64,000 nucleotides of DNA from Nostoc sp. 'Peltigera membranacea cyanobiont' N6 (GCF_002949735.1 NZ_CP026681.1:620001-684000), one strand, 5' to 3'. Numbered from the stretch's first letter, positions 35,612-45,036 are shown. Notes: a model not told the origin generated them from the letters alone. Translations and numbers: made by a program.

Positions 35612-36790
35612 ATGAAAGTTCTCCATGTTATTCCCTCTGTTCCTCAAGTACGGGGTGGCCCAAGTCTTGTTGTTCTGGATATGGTTAAGGCATTGCGAAC
35701 TAACAATGTTGATGCTGAAATTGCCACGACGAACGATAACGGCGATTGCTTACTTGATGTTCCTTTACAGAAGCTCATTCAATACAAGCAAGTTCCAATC
35801 TGGTTTTTTTCTCGATTTTCACCCACTGTAAAAACTGTCAGAGAATACGCCTTTTCTTGGCAGTTAACAGCATGGCTCTGGGATAATATTTCCCAGTATG
35901 ACATTTTACATATTCATGCCATCTTCTCTTATGCATCGACAATGGCAATGGCGATCGCTCGCCTTAAAAATGTCCCTTATATTGTGATCCCACATGGCTT
36001 ATTATCCGAATGGTCTTTGCAGCAAAGTACCTGCAAAAAGCAAATTTATATGAGGCTAATCGAGCAAGCTAACCTCAATCACTCTCAAGCTATTCACCTT
36101 ACCTCGCAACTAGAACAGCAAGAAGTTGCTCAATTGGAACTTAGCGCTCCCAGTTTTGTATTACCACACGGGCTTTCTCACCCGCCCCAGATTCCTCATG
36201 CTCGTTCTCTACTTCGGCAACACCTCAATCTGCCAGGAGATGAACCGATAATTTTATTTTTATCCCGTTTGCATCCGAAAAAAGGACTAGACTATCTGAT
36301 CCCCGCATTAGGCAAACTTACTCATCACCGTTTCACTTTTGTTGTTGCAGGTAGTGGTTCCCAAGAGTACGAAGCGGAAATTGAGTCAGCGCTGGTTTCA
36401 AATGGCATTCGCGATCGCACCTATATTGCGGGATTTGTTGCTGGAGAGACAAAAAACCTCTTTATCCAAGGTTCGGATCTATTTGCCCTGACATCTCACG
36501 CCGAAAACTTTGGTTTAGCAGTTCTAGAGGCTTTAGCCGTAGGTGTTCCCGTCCTTGTTACGCCTGGTGTGGCTTTAGCTGCTATAGTTCAAAAGTACCA
36601 ACTTGGTTACGTTCCAGAATTAGATGTACTAGCGATCGCCAAAGATATTGAAGAATATCTCACTCATCCCCAAGAAGCTCAAGATATGGGCGATCGCGCT
36701 CGTCAAATAATTAGAGAAGAATACACTTGGGACAAAGTTGCAGCCAAAATGGTTGAGATTTATCAGGGTATTATTTTCAATCATAAATAA
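35612..36790 (+). CDS. Glycosyltransferase family 4 (paralogue of the gene at 39757)
   Basis: A 392-residue GT4 enzyme starting MKVLHVIPSVPQVRGGPS, with LSRLHPKKGLDYLIPALGKL and SHAENFGLAVLEALAVGVPV. The ATG at 35612 is used; the frame extends upstream only to a TTG. The protein is very similar along its whole length to the one encoded at 39757, including DNA-level identity in the LHPKKGLDYLIPALGK block. Related GT4 proteins with this layout are common in cyanobacterial polysaccharide loci. The asparagine-synthase-like gene follows by 13 bases. Confidence 0.87.
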   Translation: MKVLHVIPSVPQVRGGPSLVVLDMVKALRTNNVDAEIATTNDNGDCLLDVPLQKLIQYKQVPIWFFSRFSPTVKTVREYAFSWQLTAWLWDNISQYDILHIHAIFSYASTMAMAIARLKNVPYIVIPHGLLSEWSLQQSTCKKQIYMRLIEQANLNHSQAIHLTSQLEQQEVAQLELSAPSFVLPHGLSHPPQIPHARSLLRQHLNLPGDEPIILFLSRLHPKKGLDYLIPALGKLTHHRFTFVVAGSGSQEYEAEIESALVSNGIRDRTYIAGFVAGETKNLFIQGSDLFALTSHAENFGLAVLEALAVGVPVLVTPGVALAAIVQKYQLGYVPELDVLAIAKDIEEYLTHPQEAQDMGDRARQIIREEYTWDKVAAKMVEIYQGIIFNHK

Positions 36791-36803
36791 TTAAACGATC
36801 TGT

Positions 36804-38618
36804 ATGTGTGGCATTGCCGGAATTTTAACGAAAACTGAAATAAAAAATAGTTTGGAAAACTTGATGCTGAGAATGCAAACTGCATTACAGCATCGCGGGC
36901 CTGATGACCAAGGAATTTATATTTCCCCAAATCGAGAAGTTGCTTTTGCTCATACTCGTCTTTCTATTCTTGACCTTAGTGCCGCAGGACATCAGCCGAT
37001 GTCTACACCTGACGGACGCTATTGGATTACCTTTAATGGCGAAATTTACAACTTTCGCCAATTACGACTTGACCTAGAAGCAAAAGGCGAGAAGTTCTAT
37101 TCACAAACTGATACTGAAGTTATTCTCAAACTTTATCAGCAGCAAGGAACAGAATGTGTCAAGAATTTGCGGGGGATGTTTGCCTTTGCTATTTGGGATA
37201 ATCAAGAACAAACCTGCTTTATTGCCCGCGATGCTTTAGGAATTAAACCTTTATACTATTGGCAATCTGGAGCGACTTTAATATTCGCCTCAGAAATTAG
37301 AGCAATTCTGGCATCGAAATTACCTAGCATTGCCTTAAGTCCAGAGGGGTTATATGGATATCTTCTTAGTGGTTCAGTACCAGAACCTCACACCCTAATT
37401 GCCGGGATTCGCTGTTTAGAAGCTGGTCATTGGTTGCGTTGGCAAGCAGGTAATCTCAGCCAGCAGCAATATTGGCAAATAAACTTTGCGGCTGAAAAAA
37501 TTTCTCTCACAGAAGCTAAAGAAAAAGTTCGGAATGCACTCATTGACTCTATTGAACATCACTTTATCAGTGACGTGCCAGTAGGAATATTTTTAAGTGG
37601 TGGAATTGACTCAAGTTCAATTGTTGCTTTATCCCGTCAAACTCAAAAAGGTAATTTACGTACCTACTCAATTGGTTTTGAAGAAGATGAGTGGAATGAA
37701 GGAGAACTTGCCCAAAAAGTTGCTCAAGAATTTGATACTGAACATACAGAATATAAAGTAACTGCATCTTTAGGACGAGACCTATTACCAAAATTTTTAG
37801 CGAGTATCGATCAACCAAGTATTGACGGTTTCAATACTTTTTGTGTATCCCAAATTGCCCGTAAAGATGGAACTAAAGTAGTTTTATCTGGATTAGGGGG
37901 AGATGAGCTATTCGGTGGCTATAAAACATTTCAACAAGTACCAAATATGGTGCGGTGGGGTCAGCAACTCCAGAAAATTCAACCTATCAGCAGCAGTTTG
38001 GGTAGAGGATTAGCATCTTGGGGCAGATCGCCACGCATAAGGCGCTTAGGAGACTTTTTACAGCAAAAGCCAACAACCGCAGCAGCTTACCGTAGTTTTA
38101 GGGGAATTTTCTCCCACAGAGAAGCCTGGAAAATTACTCAGCACTACTTCAAAGATGCCTCTTTACCGATTTGGGAGGGGGTGATTTTTCAGGATAGGAG
38201 CTTACCTAAAAATCTGCCTTCTTTAGAAGATGAAGTGAGCCTGCTAGAACTGAGTTGTTATATGCGTAATCAGTTATTGCGGGACAGTGATGTTATGAGT
38301 ATGTCCTGGGGGTTAGAATTGCGAGTCCCTTTAGTTGACCAAGCTCTACTAGAAGCGATCGCCTCTATTCCTAGCACAATGCGTCTCGCACAAGGTAAAC
38401 AATTATTAGTTCAGGCAATTCCTGAGTTACCAAGTTGGTTACTCAATCGTCCCAAGCGAGGATTCTTTTTTCCTTTTCAGCAATGGATAGAGAAAGATTG
38501 GAGTGATTATTTTCCGGCTCAAGAATTAGGTAAAGATATTAATCTCAAATTATGGTATCGTAATTGGAGTTTAGCGATTCTCCACCATTGGTGGAATGAA
38601 ATTGCTGGATCAGAATAA
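36804..38618 (+). CDS. AsnB-type glutamine-dependent amidotransferase (asparagine synthetase family)
   Basis: A 604-residue class II amidotransferase. Cys2 in MCGIAGIL is the glutaminase nucleophile, RLSILDL and FNGEIYNF complete the glutaminase site, and SGGIDSS (265-271) is the ATP-pyrophosphatase loop; LSGLGGDELFGGY follows. Housekeeping members make asparagine. Inside glycan loci, AsnB-type enzymes (such as WbpS of Pseudomonas O-antigen) amidate the carboxyl of uronic acids, and the location here between glycosyltransferases and a PhyH-like gene favours that role (inference). A plain asparagine synthetase cannot be ruled out. Confidence 0.85.
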   Translation: MCGIAGILTKTEIKNSLENLMLRMQTALQHRGPDDQGIYISPNREVAFAHTRLSILDLSAAGHQPMSTPDGRYWITFNGEIYNFRQLRLDLEAKGEKFYSQTDTEVILKLYQQQGTECVKNLRGMFAFAIWDNQEQTCFIARDALGIKPLYYWQSGATLIFASEIRAILASKLPSIALSPEGLYGYLLSGSVPEPHTLIAGIRCLEAGHWLRWQAGNLSQQQYWQINFAAEKISLTEAKEKVRNALIDSIEHHFISDVPVGIFLSGGIDSSSIVALSRQTQKGNLRTYSIGFEEDEWNEGELAQKVAQEFDTEHTEYKVTASLGRDLLPKFLASIDQPSIDGFNTFCVSQIARKDGTKVVLSGLGGDELFGGYKTFQQVPNMVRWGQQLQKIQPISSSLGRGLASWGRSPRIRRLGDFLQQKPTTAAAYRSFRGIFSHREAWKITQHYFKDASLPIWEGVIFQDRSLPKNLPSLEDEVSLLELSCYMRNQLLRDSDVMSMSWGLELRVPLVDQALLEAIASIPSTMRLAQGKQLLVQAIPELPSWLLNRPKRGFFFPFQQWIEKDWSDYFPAQELGKDINLKLWYRNWSLAILHHWWNEIAGSE

Positions 38619-38641
38619 TCTGTTTCTACAATGTTCTATCA

Positions 38642-39574
38642 ATGGAAAAGAAGATAGATAGATATATCCGATTAACTAAACAAGGATTGACTGATTATAA
38701 ATGGTCATTATACTATTTTCAAATGACGATCTTAAATCCCAATCTGCGGAGGTTAATCGCATATTTATTTTCCTGTTTTCTTCCCAAAACTCGTAATCGT
38801 AAAATTGATATTGAAACAAGAAAAAATATCCAATCTTTGCAAGAAGATGGATTAGTTGTTTTGGATAAGTTTGTGACAGATACTCAAATTCAAGAAATTA
38901 GATTGTACCTGTCTACAAAGCTATGCATCGATCGGCATCGTCCAGGAAATGGGAAGTTTATCGCACCCAGATTCGCTCATAAATCTTCTATTCATGCTTA
39001 TTATACACCAGAGGATATTGTCGATACTCCACATCTATTGGAACTTGCAAACGAAACAAGGGTTTTAAGCATAGTAGAGAATATATTTGGAGCAAAACCA
39101 ACAATTTCTTTGATGCAGATTTGGTGGTTATTATCTGGCTTTGATGTTCAAGAAAATTTAAATGAACGATATTTTACACATCCCGGAGAATTTCATCGAG
39201 ACCTTGATGATTGGTCAGAAATTAAGTTGTTTATATATTTAACTGATGTAGATGAAAGTTCTGGGCCTCATGCATTTATAAAAAAATCTCATACATGGTT
39301 ACTACCACCGAGAACGAGAGATGTAGATATTGATGATAATCCTAATTTTCCTATAGAAAATAACTTAATAAAACTTACTGGTGAGGCAGGCTTCGCTTGG
39401 CTTGAGAATAGCTATGTACTCCACCGCTCTATTATTCCTAAAAACAAGCATCGGTTGATTGTAGCAGTTACTTACACCTTGTTTCCATTACCATTAGGGC
39501 CGAAAAAGCCTTTAAGATCGTATCCCAAACCCCATCAATTTAATACCTACACCAATAGAATCTACTTAAAATAA
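38642..39574 (+). CDS. PhyH-type 2-oxoglutarate/Fe(II) oxygenase-like protein (second)
   Basis: A 310-residue protein. EFHRDLDDW gives His185 and Asp187, YVLHRSI gives the distal His261, and Arg262 or Arg271 could hold 2-oxoglutarate. FIYLTDVDESSGPHAFI is a typical strand of the double-stranded beta-helix. It is not a close copy of the gene at 33409. It begins 23 bases after the AsnB gene, so the two are probably cotranscribed. Substrate unknown; oxidation of a sugar or an amide near the AsnB product is a guess. Confidence 0.72.
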   Translation: MEKKIDRYIRLTKQGLTDYKWSLYYFQMTILNPNLRRLIAYLFSCFLPKTRNRKIDIETRKNIQSLQEDGLVVLDKFVTDTQIQEIRLYLSTKLCIDRHRPGNGKFIAPRFAHKSSIHAYYTPEDIVDTPHLLELANETRVLSIVENIFGAKPTISLMQIWWLLSGFDVQENLNERYFTHPGEFHRDLDDWSEIKLFIYLTDVDESSGPHAFIKKSHTWLLPPRTRDVDIDDNPNFPIENNLIKLTGEAGFAWLENSYVLHRSIIPKNKHRLIVAVTYTLFPLPLGPKKPLRSYPKPHQFNTYTNRIYLK

Positions 39575-39756
39575 TACTAATTTAGTATGGCTCATTCTCG
39601 TTATATAAATCATTCACAATAAAGTTATTGTATTGAATTTTTTATTTATTTAAAATATTACGTACTAAGAGTTAATTTTTTGTTAGCTTATAACTATCTA
39701 GTTATTTCTACCCTACTGTACTAGTTCAAAACCTTAAAGTTTTGGATAAACATTAC

Positions 39757-40953
39757 ATGAAAATTCTGCATATTATTCCTTCAGTAGCATCAGTGCGAGG
39801 TGGGCCAAGTCAAGCAGTATTAGAAACAGTTAAAGCACTGCGAAATCAAGGGGTTGCAGCAGAAATTGTAACCACTAATGATAATGGCAATAATTTACTC
39901 GATGTACCTCTTGGCAAACCTATAGAGTATAAGCAAGTACCAGTTCAGTTTTTTTCGCGCTTTTCTCCTAAAGTTACGTCCATAAGAGAATTTGCATTTT
40001 CTAGTCAGCTAACTACATGGTTGTGGCAAAATGCTAAAAAGTATGACTTGTTACACATCCATGCTATTTTCTCCTATGCTTCTACGGTGGCAATGGCGAT
40101 CGCTCGTTTTCAAGGCATTCCTTACATTGTTCGCCCACTAGGACAACTGTGCGAATGGTCACTTCAGCAAAGTGCTCGCAGAAAACAAATTTATCTCAAC
40201 TTGATCGAACGGTCAAACCTCAATCACTCTCAGGCGCTTCATCTTACCTCTGAACAAGAACAGCAAGAAGTTTCTCGTTTAGCTCTGAGTCCCCCTACTT
40301 TTGTTCTACCTCACGGACTCTCTATTCCTCCTGCTATCCCCAATGCTCGTTCTCGACTTCGGGAACATTTGCAAGTCCCAGCAGATGAACCAATAATTTT
40401 ATTTTTATCACGCTTGCACCCCAAAAAAGGACTAGATTATCTCATCCCCGCCTTGGGGAAACTCACTAATTACCGTTTCACCTTTGTGATTGCAGGTAGT
40501 GGTTCCAAAGAGTACGAAGCGGAAATTGAGTCTCTGATCGTCTCAAATGGGATGCGCGATCGCACCCATTTTGCTGGATTTGTGACTGGAGAGGAAAAAA
40601 ACCTTTTCATTCAAGGGTCAGATATATTTGCCTTGACATCCTACGCCGAGAACTTCGGCATAGCAGTTTTAGAGGCTTTAGCTGTTGGTATTCCGGTTGT
40701 TGTTACTCCTGGTGTTGCTTTAGCTGCTGTTGTTCAACAAAACAAACTTGGTTACGTTCCCGAATTGGATGTGCAGGCGATCGCCGAAGCTGTTGATTGT
40801 TATTTGAGCCATCCTCAAGCAATTAAGGATATGGGCGATCGCGCCCGTAAACTAGTTTTGGAGAACTATACCTGGAATCATATTGCGGAAAATCTAATGG
40901 AGATATATACGAAACTTATTAAGCAACAATTACTATCTCAAACACTAATTTAG
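39757..40953 (+). CDS. Glycosyltransferase family 4 (paralogue of the gene at 35612)
   Basis: A 398-residue GT4 protein: MKILHIIPSVASVRGGPSQAVLET, LFLSRLHPKKGLDYLIP and TSYAENFGIAVLEALAVGIPV. It aligns end to end with the 392-residue protein encoded at 35612, with about two thirds or more of positions identical by eye. The ATG at 39757 matches the paralogue's start; the frame opens five codons earlier at a TTG. The genes between the two copies are the AsnB and PhyH-like genes, so a segmental duplication may have shaped this part of the locus. Confidence 0.87.
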   Translation: MKILHIIPSVASVRGGPSQAVLETVKALRNQGVAAEIVTTNDNGNNLLDVPLGKPIEYKQVPVQFFSRFSPKVTSIREFAFSSQLTTWLWQNAKKYDLLHIHAIFSYASTVAMAIARFQGIPYIVRPLGQLCEWSLQQSARRKQIYLNLIERSNLNHSQALHLTSEQEQQEVSRLALSPPTFVLPHGLSIPPAIPNARSRLREHLQVPADEPIILFLSRLHPKKGLDYLIPALGKLTNYRFTFVIAGSGSKEYEAEIESLIVSNGMRDRTHFAGFVTGEEKNLFIQGSDIFALTSYAENFGIAVLEALAVGIPVVVTPGVALAAVVQQNKLGYVPELDVQAIAEAVDCYLSHPQAIKDMGDRARKLVLENYTWNHIAENLMEIYTKLIKQQLLSQTLI

Positions 40954-40990
40954 TATTATACCGACCTACTTAAATAAACTTAAATGATTT

Positions 40991-41761
40991 ATGGCATCTA
41001 TGCTAGAGAGAATTACTCCTCTCATTCTCACTTACAACGAATTCCCAAATATTCATCGTGCCATCGAGCGCCTGACTTGGGCAAAGGAGATTATTGTTAT
41101 TGATAGCTATAGTACAGATAAAACTATAGAAATTCTCCACTCCTATCCACAAGTTAAAGTATTTCAACGTAAATTTGATACTCATGCTACACAGTGGAAC
41201 TACGGCTTAGAAAAAATTAAATCATCATGGGTGCTTTCTTTGGACGCAGATTATATCCTCACTGATGAGTTAATTTCTGAAATCGCAGCTTTACCAATTG
41301 ATGGAGAGATTGACGGCTATTTTACCAAGTTTAAGTACTGTATATTTGGTAAGCCACTGCGTGGGACTATACTTCCCCCCCGTCAAACTCTGTTTCGGAA
41401 AAACAAAGCTATCTACATAGATGATGGGCATACACAGGTTTTGCAACTTACGGGTAAGTCTGCTGAACTGTCTACTTGTATTCATCACGACGATCGCAAA
41501 CCCCTAAGCCGTTGGCTGTGGGCACAGGATCGCTATATGGCGATCGAAGCTAAAAAACTACAAGAGACTCCAGAAAGCGAACTTAGTTTTAGCGATCGCA
41601 TCCGTAAACAAAAAATCCTCGCTCCCTTTATCATCTTAATTTACTGTCTGATCCTGAAAGGCGGTATTCTAGACGGCTGGCATGGTTGGTACTATGCATT
41701 TCAGCGAATGCTAGCAGAAACTCTTTTGGCAATTCGTCTATTTGAGTATGGAAAATTGTAG
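40991..41761 (+). CDS. Glycosyltransferase family 2, WaaE/KdtX-like
   Basis: A 256-residue GT-A enzyme. ITPLILTYNEFPNIHRAIERL and VIDSYSTDKT are the nucleotide-binding segments and LSLDADYIL holds the DxD. The C-terminal part (DRYMAIEAKKL, KGGILDGWHGWYYAFQRM) is typical of the WaaE/KdtX branch, where HGWYYA-type motifs recur. It probably adds a hexose to a glycan or lipid acceptor at the cytoplasmic face. The stop codon lies in a 28-base palindrome (41758-41785). Confidence 0.85.
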   Translation: MASMLERITPLILTYNEFPNIHRAIERLTWAKEIIVIDSYSTDKTIEILHSYPQVKVFQRKFDTHATQWNYGLEKIKSSWVLSLDADYILTDELISEIAALPIDGEIDGYFTKFKYCIFGKPLRGTILPPRQTLFRKNKAIYIDDGHTQVLQLTGKSAELSTCIHHDDRKPLSRWLWAQDRYMAIEAKKLQETPESELSFSDRIRKQKILAPFIILIYCLILKGGILDGWHGWYYAFQRMLAETLLAIRLFEYGKL

Positions 41762-41785
41762 AGACGCGATTAATCGCATCTCTAC
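41758..41785. terminator. 28-base palindrome overlapping a stop codon
   Basis: GTAGAGACGCGATT followed by AATCGCATCTCTAC is a near-perfect palindrome (one mismatch). It overlaps the TAG of the GT2 gene. This is a common type of Nostoc intergenic repeat and would fold in RNA, so it may end or protect the transcript. No T-run follows. Confidence 0.45.
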
Positions 41786-41841
41786 TGCTTATAAAAATGC
41801 GGCTACTCTACAAAGACGCTTAACTTGCTTATGTAAAAATA

Positions 41842-43077
41842 ATGTTCAAAATCCGTCTTATTGGCGCACCCAAACTCACAAAAATGACTCAGAAAAGTTT
41901 TAGACTATTAGATAAACTCTCTATAGCTGAAATCAAACGTGGTAGCAAACTCTCTATAGGGCTAGATTTTTTAAGAGCGATCGCAACTATCGAAGTTGTT
42001 ATTAGTCATCTCAGAAACTTATACTTTGTTGACTATGACCAGATTTCCATTCAAAATAATCTTTTTGTCAGATTTTTCTATTTTATAACTGGCTTTGCTC
42101 ATCAAGCTGTTATTACTTTCTTTGTTCTCAGTGGTTTGTTGATTGGTAACTCAGTTTTCAAGAAGTTACAACAACATAAATTTACTTGGAAATCATATCT
42201 GATAGCTCGTCTATCACGACTGTGGATTGTTCTAATTCCAGCACTACTCCTTGGTCTTACTTGGGATCTAGTAGGTAACTTCCTCAGTCAAGGACAGTCT
42301 ATTGTTTATTCAGGCGCTCTGGGCACAAATATTATTCCTCAACCAGTTGTAAATAGTATCAGCCCCTCTATCTTTCTGGGTAATCTATTTTTCCTACAAA
42401 ATATTTACTTTCCTACGTTAGGGTCAAATGCAGCACTATGGAGTCTAAGCCACGAGTTATGGTACTATATAACCTTTCCAGTTATGATGTTGTTAGTTAT
42501 CGATTTTCCAAAATTTAATCAATGTCTCATTTGGATAACTGTTTTATTATTCTTACTTTTTGGAATGAAACTTAGGAGTGATGAAGGATTCTTAGTATGG
42601 TTATTTGGAAGCTTACCTTTATTAATTTCCCCAAATAAAAAATTATCACAACAACATCAGTCATATTTTTTATTATCCGCATATAGTTTGGCGATCGTGA
42701 CTCTGATAGCAATTAGAATTAACGTCATTAATAGCCATGCTGATTTAATTTTAGGGATTGTTGTTTCTGTTCTCGTCCTGGCAATGTCTCTCCAGCAAGG
42801 AAAAGAAAATCTAAATATGATTACTAGAGTTTCACTCTGGATTTCTGAGTTTTCATACACCATTTATTTGACACATGTCCCATTTTTAATATTTATTCTA
42901 TCTTTTGTAATTAAAAATGAAAGATGGCAACCTGATACTCAGCACCTTTTTTATATTTTGATCCTATTAATAATAACTCTATTTTATGCGAGAATCGTAT
43001 ACTTGTTAACTGAGAGATATACACCTCAACTCAGAGACTACTTAAAAATCGCTCTTTCCAAAACAAGCTCATTCTAG
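41842..43077 (+). CDS. Acyltransferase-3 family membrane protein (O-acyltransferase)
   Basis: A 411-residue OafA-type protein with a 40-residue N-terminal extension before helix 1 (IGLDFLRAIATIEVVISHLRN, Arg and His present). HQAVITFFVLSGLLIG is helix 2, and ALWSLSHELWYYITFP matches the conserved third region. About ten helices. A second ATG at 41884 is possible. It is the most divergent of the four complete acyltransferases. Confidence 0.85.
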   Translation: MFKIRLIGAPKLTKMTQKSFRLLDKLSIAEIKRGSKLSIGLDFLRAIATIEVVISHLRNLYFVDYDQISIQNNLFVRFFYFITGFAHQAVITFFVLSGLLIGNSVFKKLQQHKFTWKSYLIARLSRLWIVLIPALLLGLTWDLVGNFLSQGQSIVYSGALGTNIIPQPVVNSISPSIFLGNLFFLQNIYFPTLGSNAALWSLSHELWYYITFPVMMLLVIDFPKFNQCLIWITVLLFLLFGMKLRSDEGFLVWLFGSLPLLISPNKKLSQQHQSYFLLSAYSLAIVTLIAIRINVINSHADLILGIVVSVLVLAMSLQQGKENLNMITRVSLWISEFSYTIYLTHVPFLIFILSFVIKNERWQPDTQHLFYILILLIITLFYARIVYLLTERYTPQLRDYLKIALSKTSSF

Positions 43078-43258
43078 GAATTATCCACTTGCGTTGCCTT
43101 TATTGAAAAGATTATCCTATGATTTTGAAGAAACTATGTAATGAATTTTGACTAATTAAAATATTTCAAGCGCTGTTTGCCTATAACAATAATTCCATAC
43201 CCTTGGTGGAATCCGATCGATTTAAATATTTCAGCCAATCAAACTTTAACTTAATCTT

Positions 43259-45007
43259 ATGAATATTCTCGGAATTAATGCTTACCACGGTGATGCTTCA
43301 GCTTGTCTCGTCCAAGATGGCCAACTGATTGCCGCAGTTGAAGAAGAACGGTTTAATAGAGTCAAACATTGGGCAGGATTTCCCGCAGAATCTATTCGCT
43401 ATTGCTTAAAAGTTGGTGGTATTAGTGCAGCAGACTTAGATCATGTGGCGGTATCTTTTAACCCCAAAGCTAATCTAAATCGTAAGCTCCTTTTTACTCT
43501 CCAACAACGTCCTTCCTTATCATCACTTTTAGATCGGTTTAATAAACAAAGTAAATCTACAAGTCTTAAGCAACAGTTAGCAGAAGCTTGTTATTCTACA
43601 CCTGAAGATATTCGGGCTACAATCCATAACCTGGAACACCATACAACTCACCTAGCCAGTGCCTTTTTCATTTCACCCTTTGAAAAAGCAGCAATCTTAT
43701 CTATTGATGGGATGGGAGACTTTGTGAGTACTTTAGCTGCTGCTGGTGAAGGGAATCGTTTAGAGTACTTCGATCGCACTCACTATCCTCACTCCATCGG
43801 TTATCTTTACAATGCCATCACCCTTTATTTAGGCTTTCCCGCTTATGGAGATGAATATAAGGTGATGGGATTAGCGCCTTATGGAGAACCAGAATATTTG
43901 GAAGCGTTTCGGCGAATTATTTATCCGAAAGGTGATAGTTTTGAGTTGAATTTAGATTACTTCACTCACCATGAGCAAGGTATTGCCATGAAGTGGGAAG
44001 ATGGAGCGCCGATTGTTGAACCTTTTCACAGCCCAGAGCTAGAGAAATTATTGGGGCCGGCGCGAAATTCTAAATCAGAAGTTACCCAAAAACATCAAAA
44101 CATTGCTGCTTCTGTGCAAGCGGTGACAGAAGAGATTGTTTTTCATTTAATTAATCGACTGAGCGATCGCTACAAGAGTGAAAATCTCTGTTTAGCGGGT
44201 GGTGTGGCAATGAATTCTGTCACAAATGGCAAGATTACTCAAAATACTCCCTTTAAGAATATCTATATTCCAGTGGGTGCTGCTGACAATGGTACATCAA
44301 TTGGGGCAGCCTTCTTTATCTGGAATCATCTACTCAAGCAGCCACGTAATTTTGTTTTAGATCATGCTTATTGGGGTTCGGAATTTACTGATGAAGAATG
44401 CTTACTAGCATTGCAAGCGCACGATTTACAACCTCAAATCCGAGAGCGAGAAGCACTGCTACACCATGTTGTTGACGCGCTTTGTGAAGGTAAAGTAGTC
44501 GGTTGGTTCCAAGGAAGAATGGAGTTTGCTGCTAGGGCTTTGGGTAACAGATCCCTCCTCGCCGATCCGCGCCGTGCTGATATGCGGGATATTATCAACC
44601 TGAAAATCAAATTCCGGGAAAAGTTTCGTCCCTTTGCTCCCAGCATTTTGGAAGAACGGGTAGGCGAATTCTTTGAGGTTGATGAACCAGCGCCATTTAT
44701 GGAAAAAGTCTTCAAAATTCGCCCTGAAAAAAGAGAGCAAATTCCAGCTGTTACCCATGTTGATGGTACTGGCCGCTTACAAAGTGTGAGTCGTCAAACT
44801 AATCCCCTTTATTGGGATTTGATTAATACCTTTGCTCAACGGACTGGTATTCCCATCGTTTTAAATACGTCTCTCAACGAAAATGAACCGATTGTTCGCA
44901 CACCTACAGAAGCCATTCAGTGCTTCTTGAGAACTCACATGGATGCATTGGTTTTGGGTTCCTATTATGTAGAACGCAAAGATATTAAATCAGAATCTAG
45001 GGTATAG
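43259..45007 (+). CDS. Carbamoyltransferase (NodU/CmcH family)
   Basis: A 582-residue protein with the two-part layout of NodU/CmcH/TobZ: an N-terminal Kae1-like domain (MNILGINAYHGDASA; HHTTH at 127-131; LSIDGMGDF at 148-155) and a C-terminal YrdC-like-associated region with GWFQGRMEFAARALGNRSLL and REKFRPFAPSILEE. These enzymes move a carbamoyl group from carbamoyl phosphate via carbamoyl-AMP to a hydroxyl, in nod factor and antibiotics on a sugar. Here the acceptor is inferred to be a sugar of the polysaccharide. It is the last gene of the plus-strand locus; a hairpin follows at 45037. Confidence 0.9.
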   Translation: MNILGINAYHGDASACLVQDGQLIAAVEEERFNRVKHWAGFPAESIRYCLKVGGISAADLDHVAVSFNPKANLNRKLLFTLQQRPSLSSLLDRFNKQSKSTSLKQQLAEACYSTPEDIRATIHNLEHHTTHLASAFFISPFEKAAILSIDGMGDFVSTLAAAGEGNRLEYFDRTHYPHSIGYLYNAITLYLGFPAYGDEYKVMGLAPYGEPEYLEAFRRIIYPKGDSFELNLDYFTHHEQGIAMKWEDGAPIVEPFHSPELEKLLGPARNSKSEVTQKHQNIAASVQAVTEEIVFHLINRLSDRYKSENLCLAGGVAMNSVTNGKITQNTPFKNIYIPVGAADNGTSIGAAFFIWNHLLKQPRNFVLDHAYWGSEFTDEECLLALQAHDLQPQIREREALLHHVVDALCEGKVVGWFQGRMEFAARALGNRSLLADPRRADMRDIINLKIKFREKFRPFAPSILEERVGEFFEVDEPAPFMEKVFKIRPEKREQIPAVTHVDGTGRLQSVSRQTNPLYWDLINTFAQRTGIPIVLNTSLNENEPIVRTPTEAIQCFLRTHMDALVLGSYYVERKDIKSESRV

Positions 45008-45036
45008 GTGAAGCGATCGCGCATTCACGAGCAACA

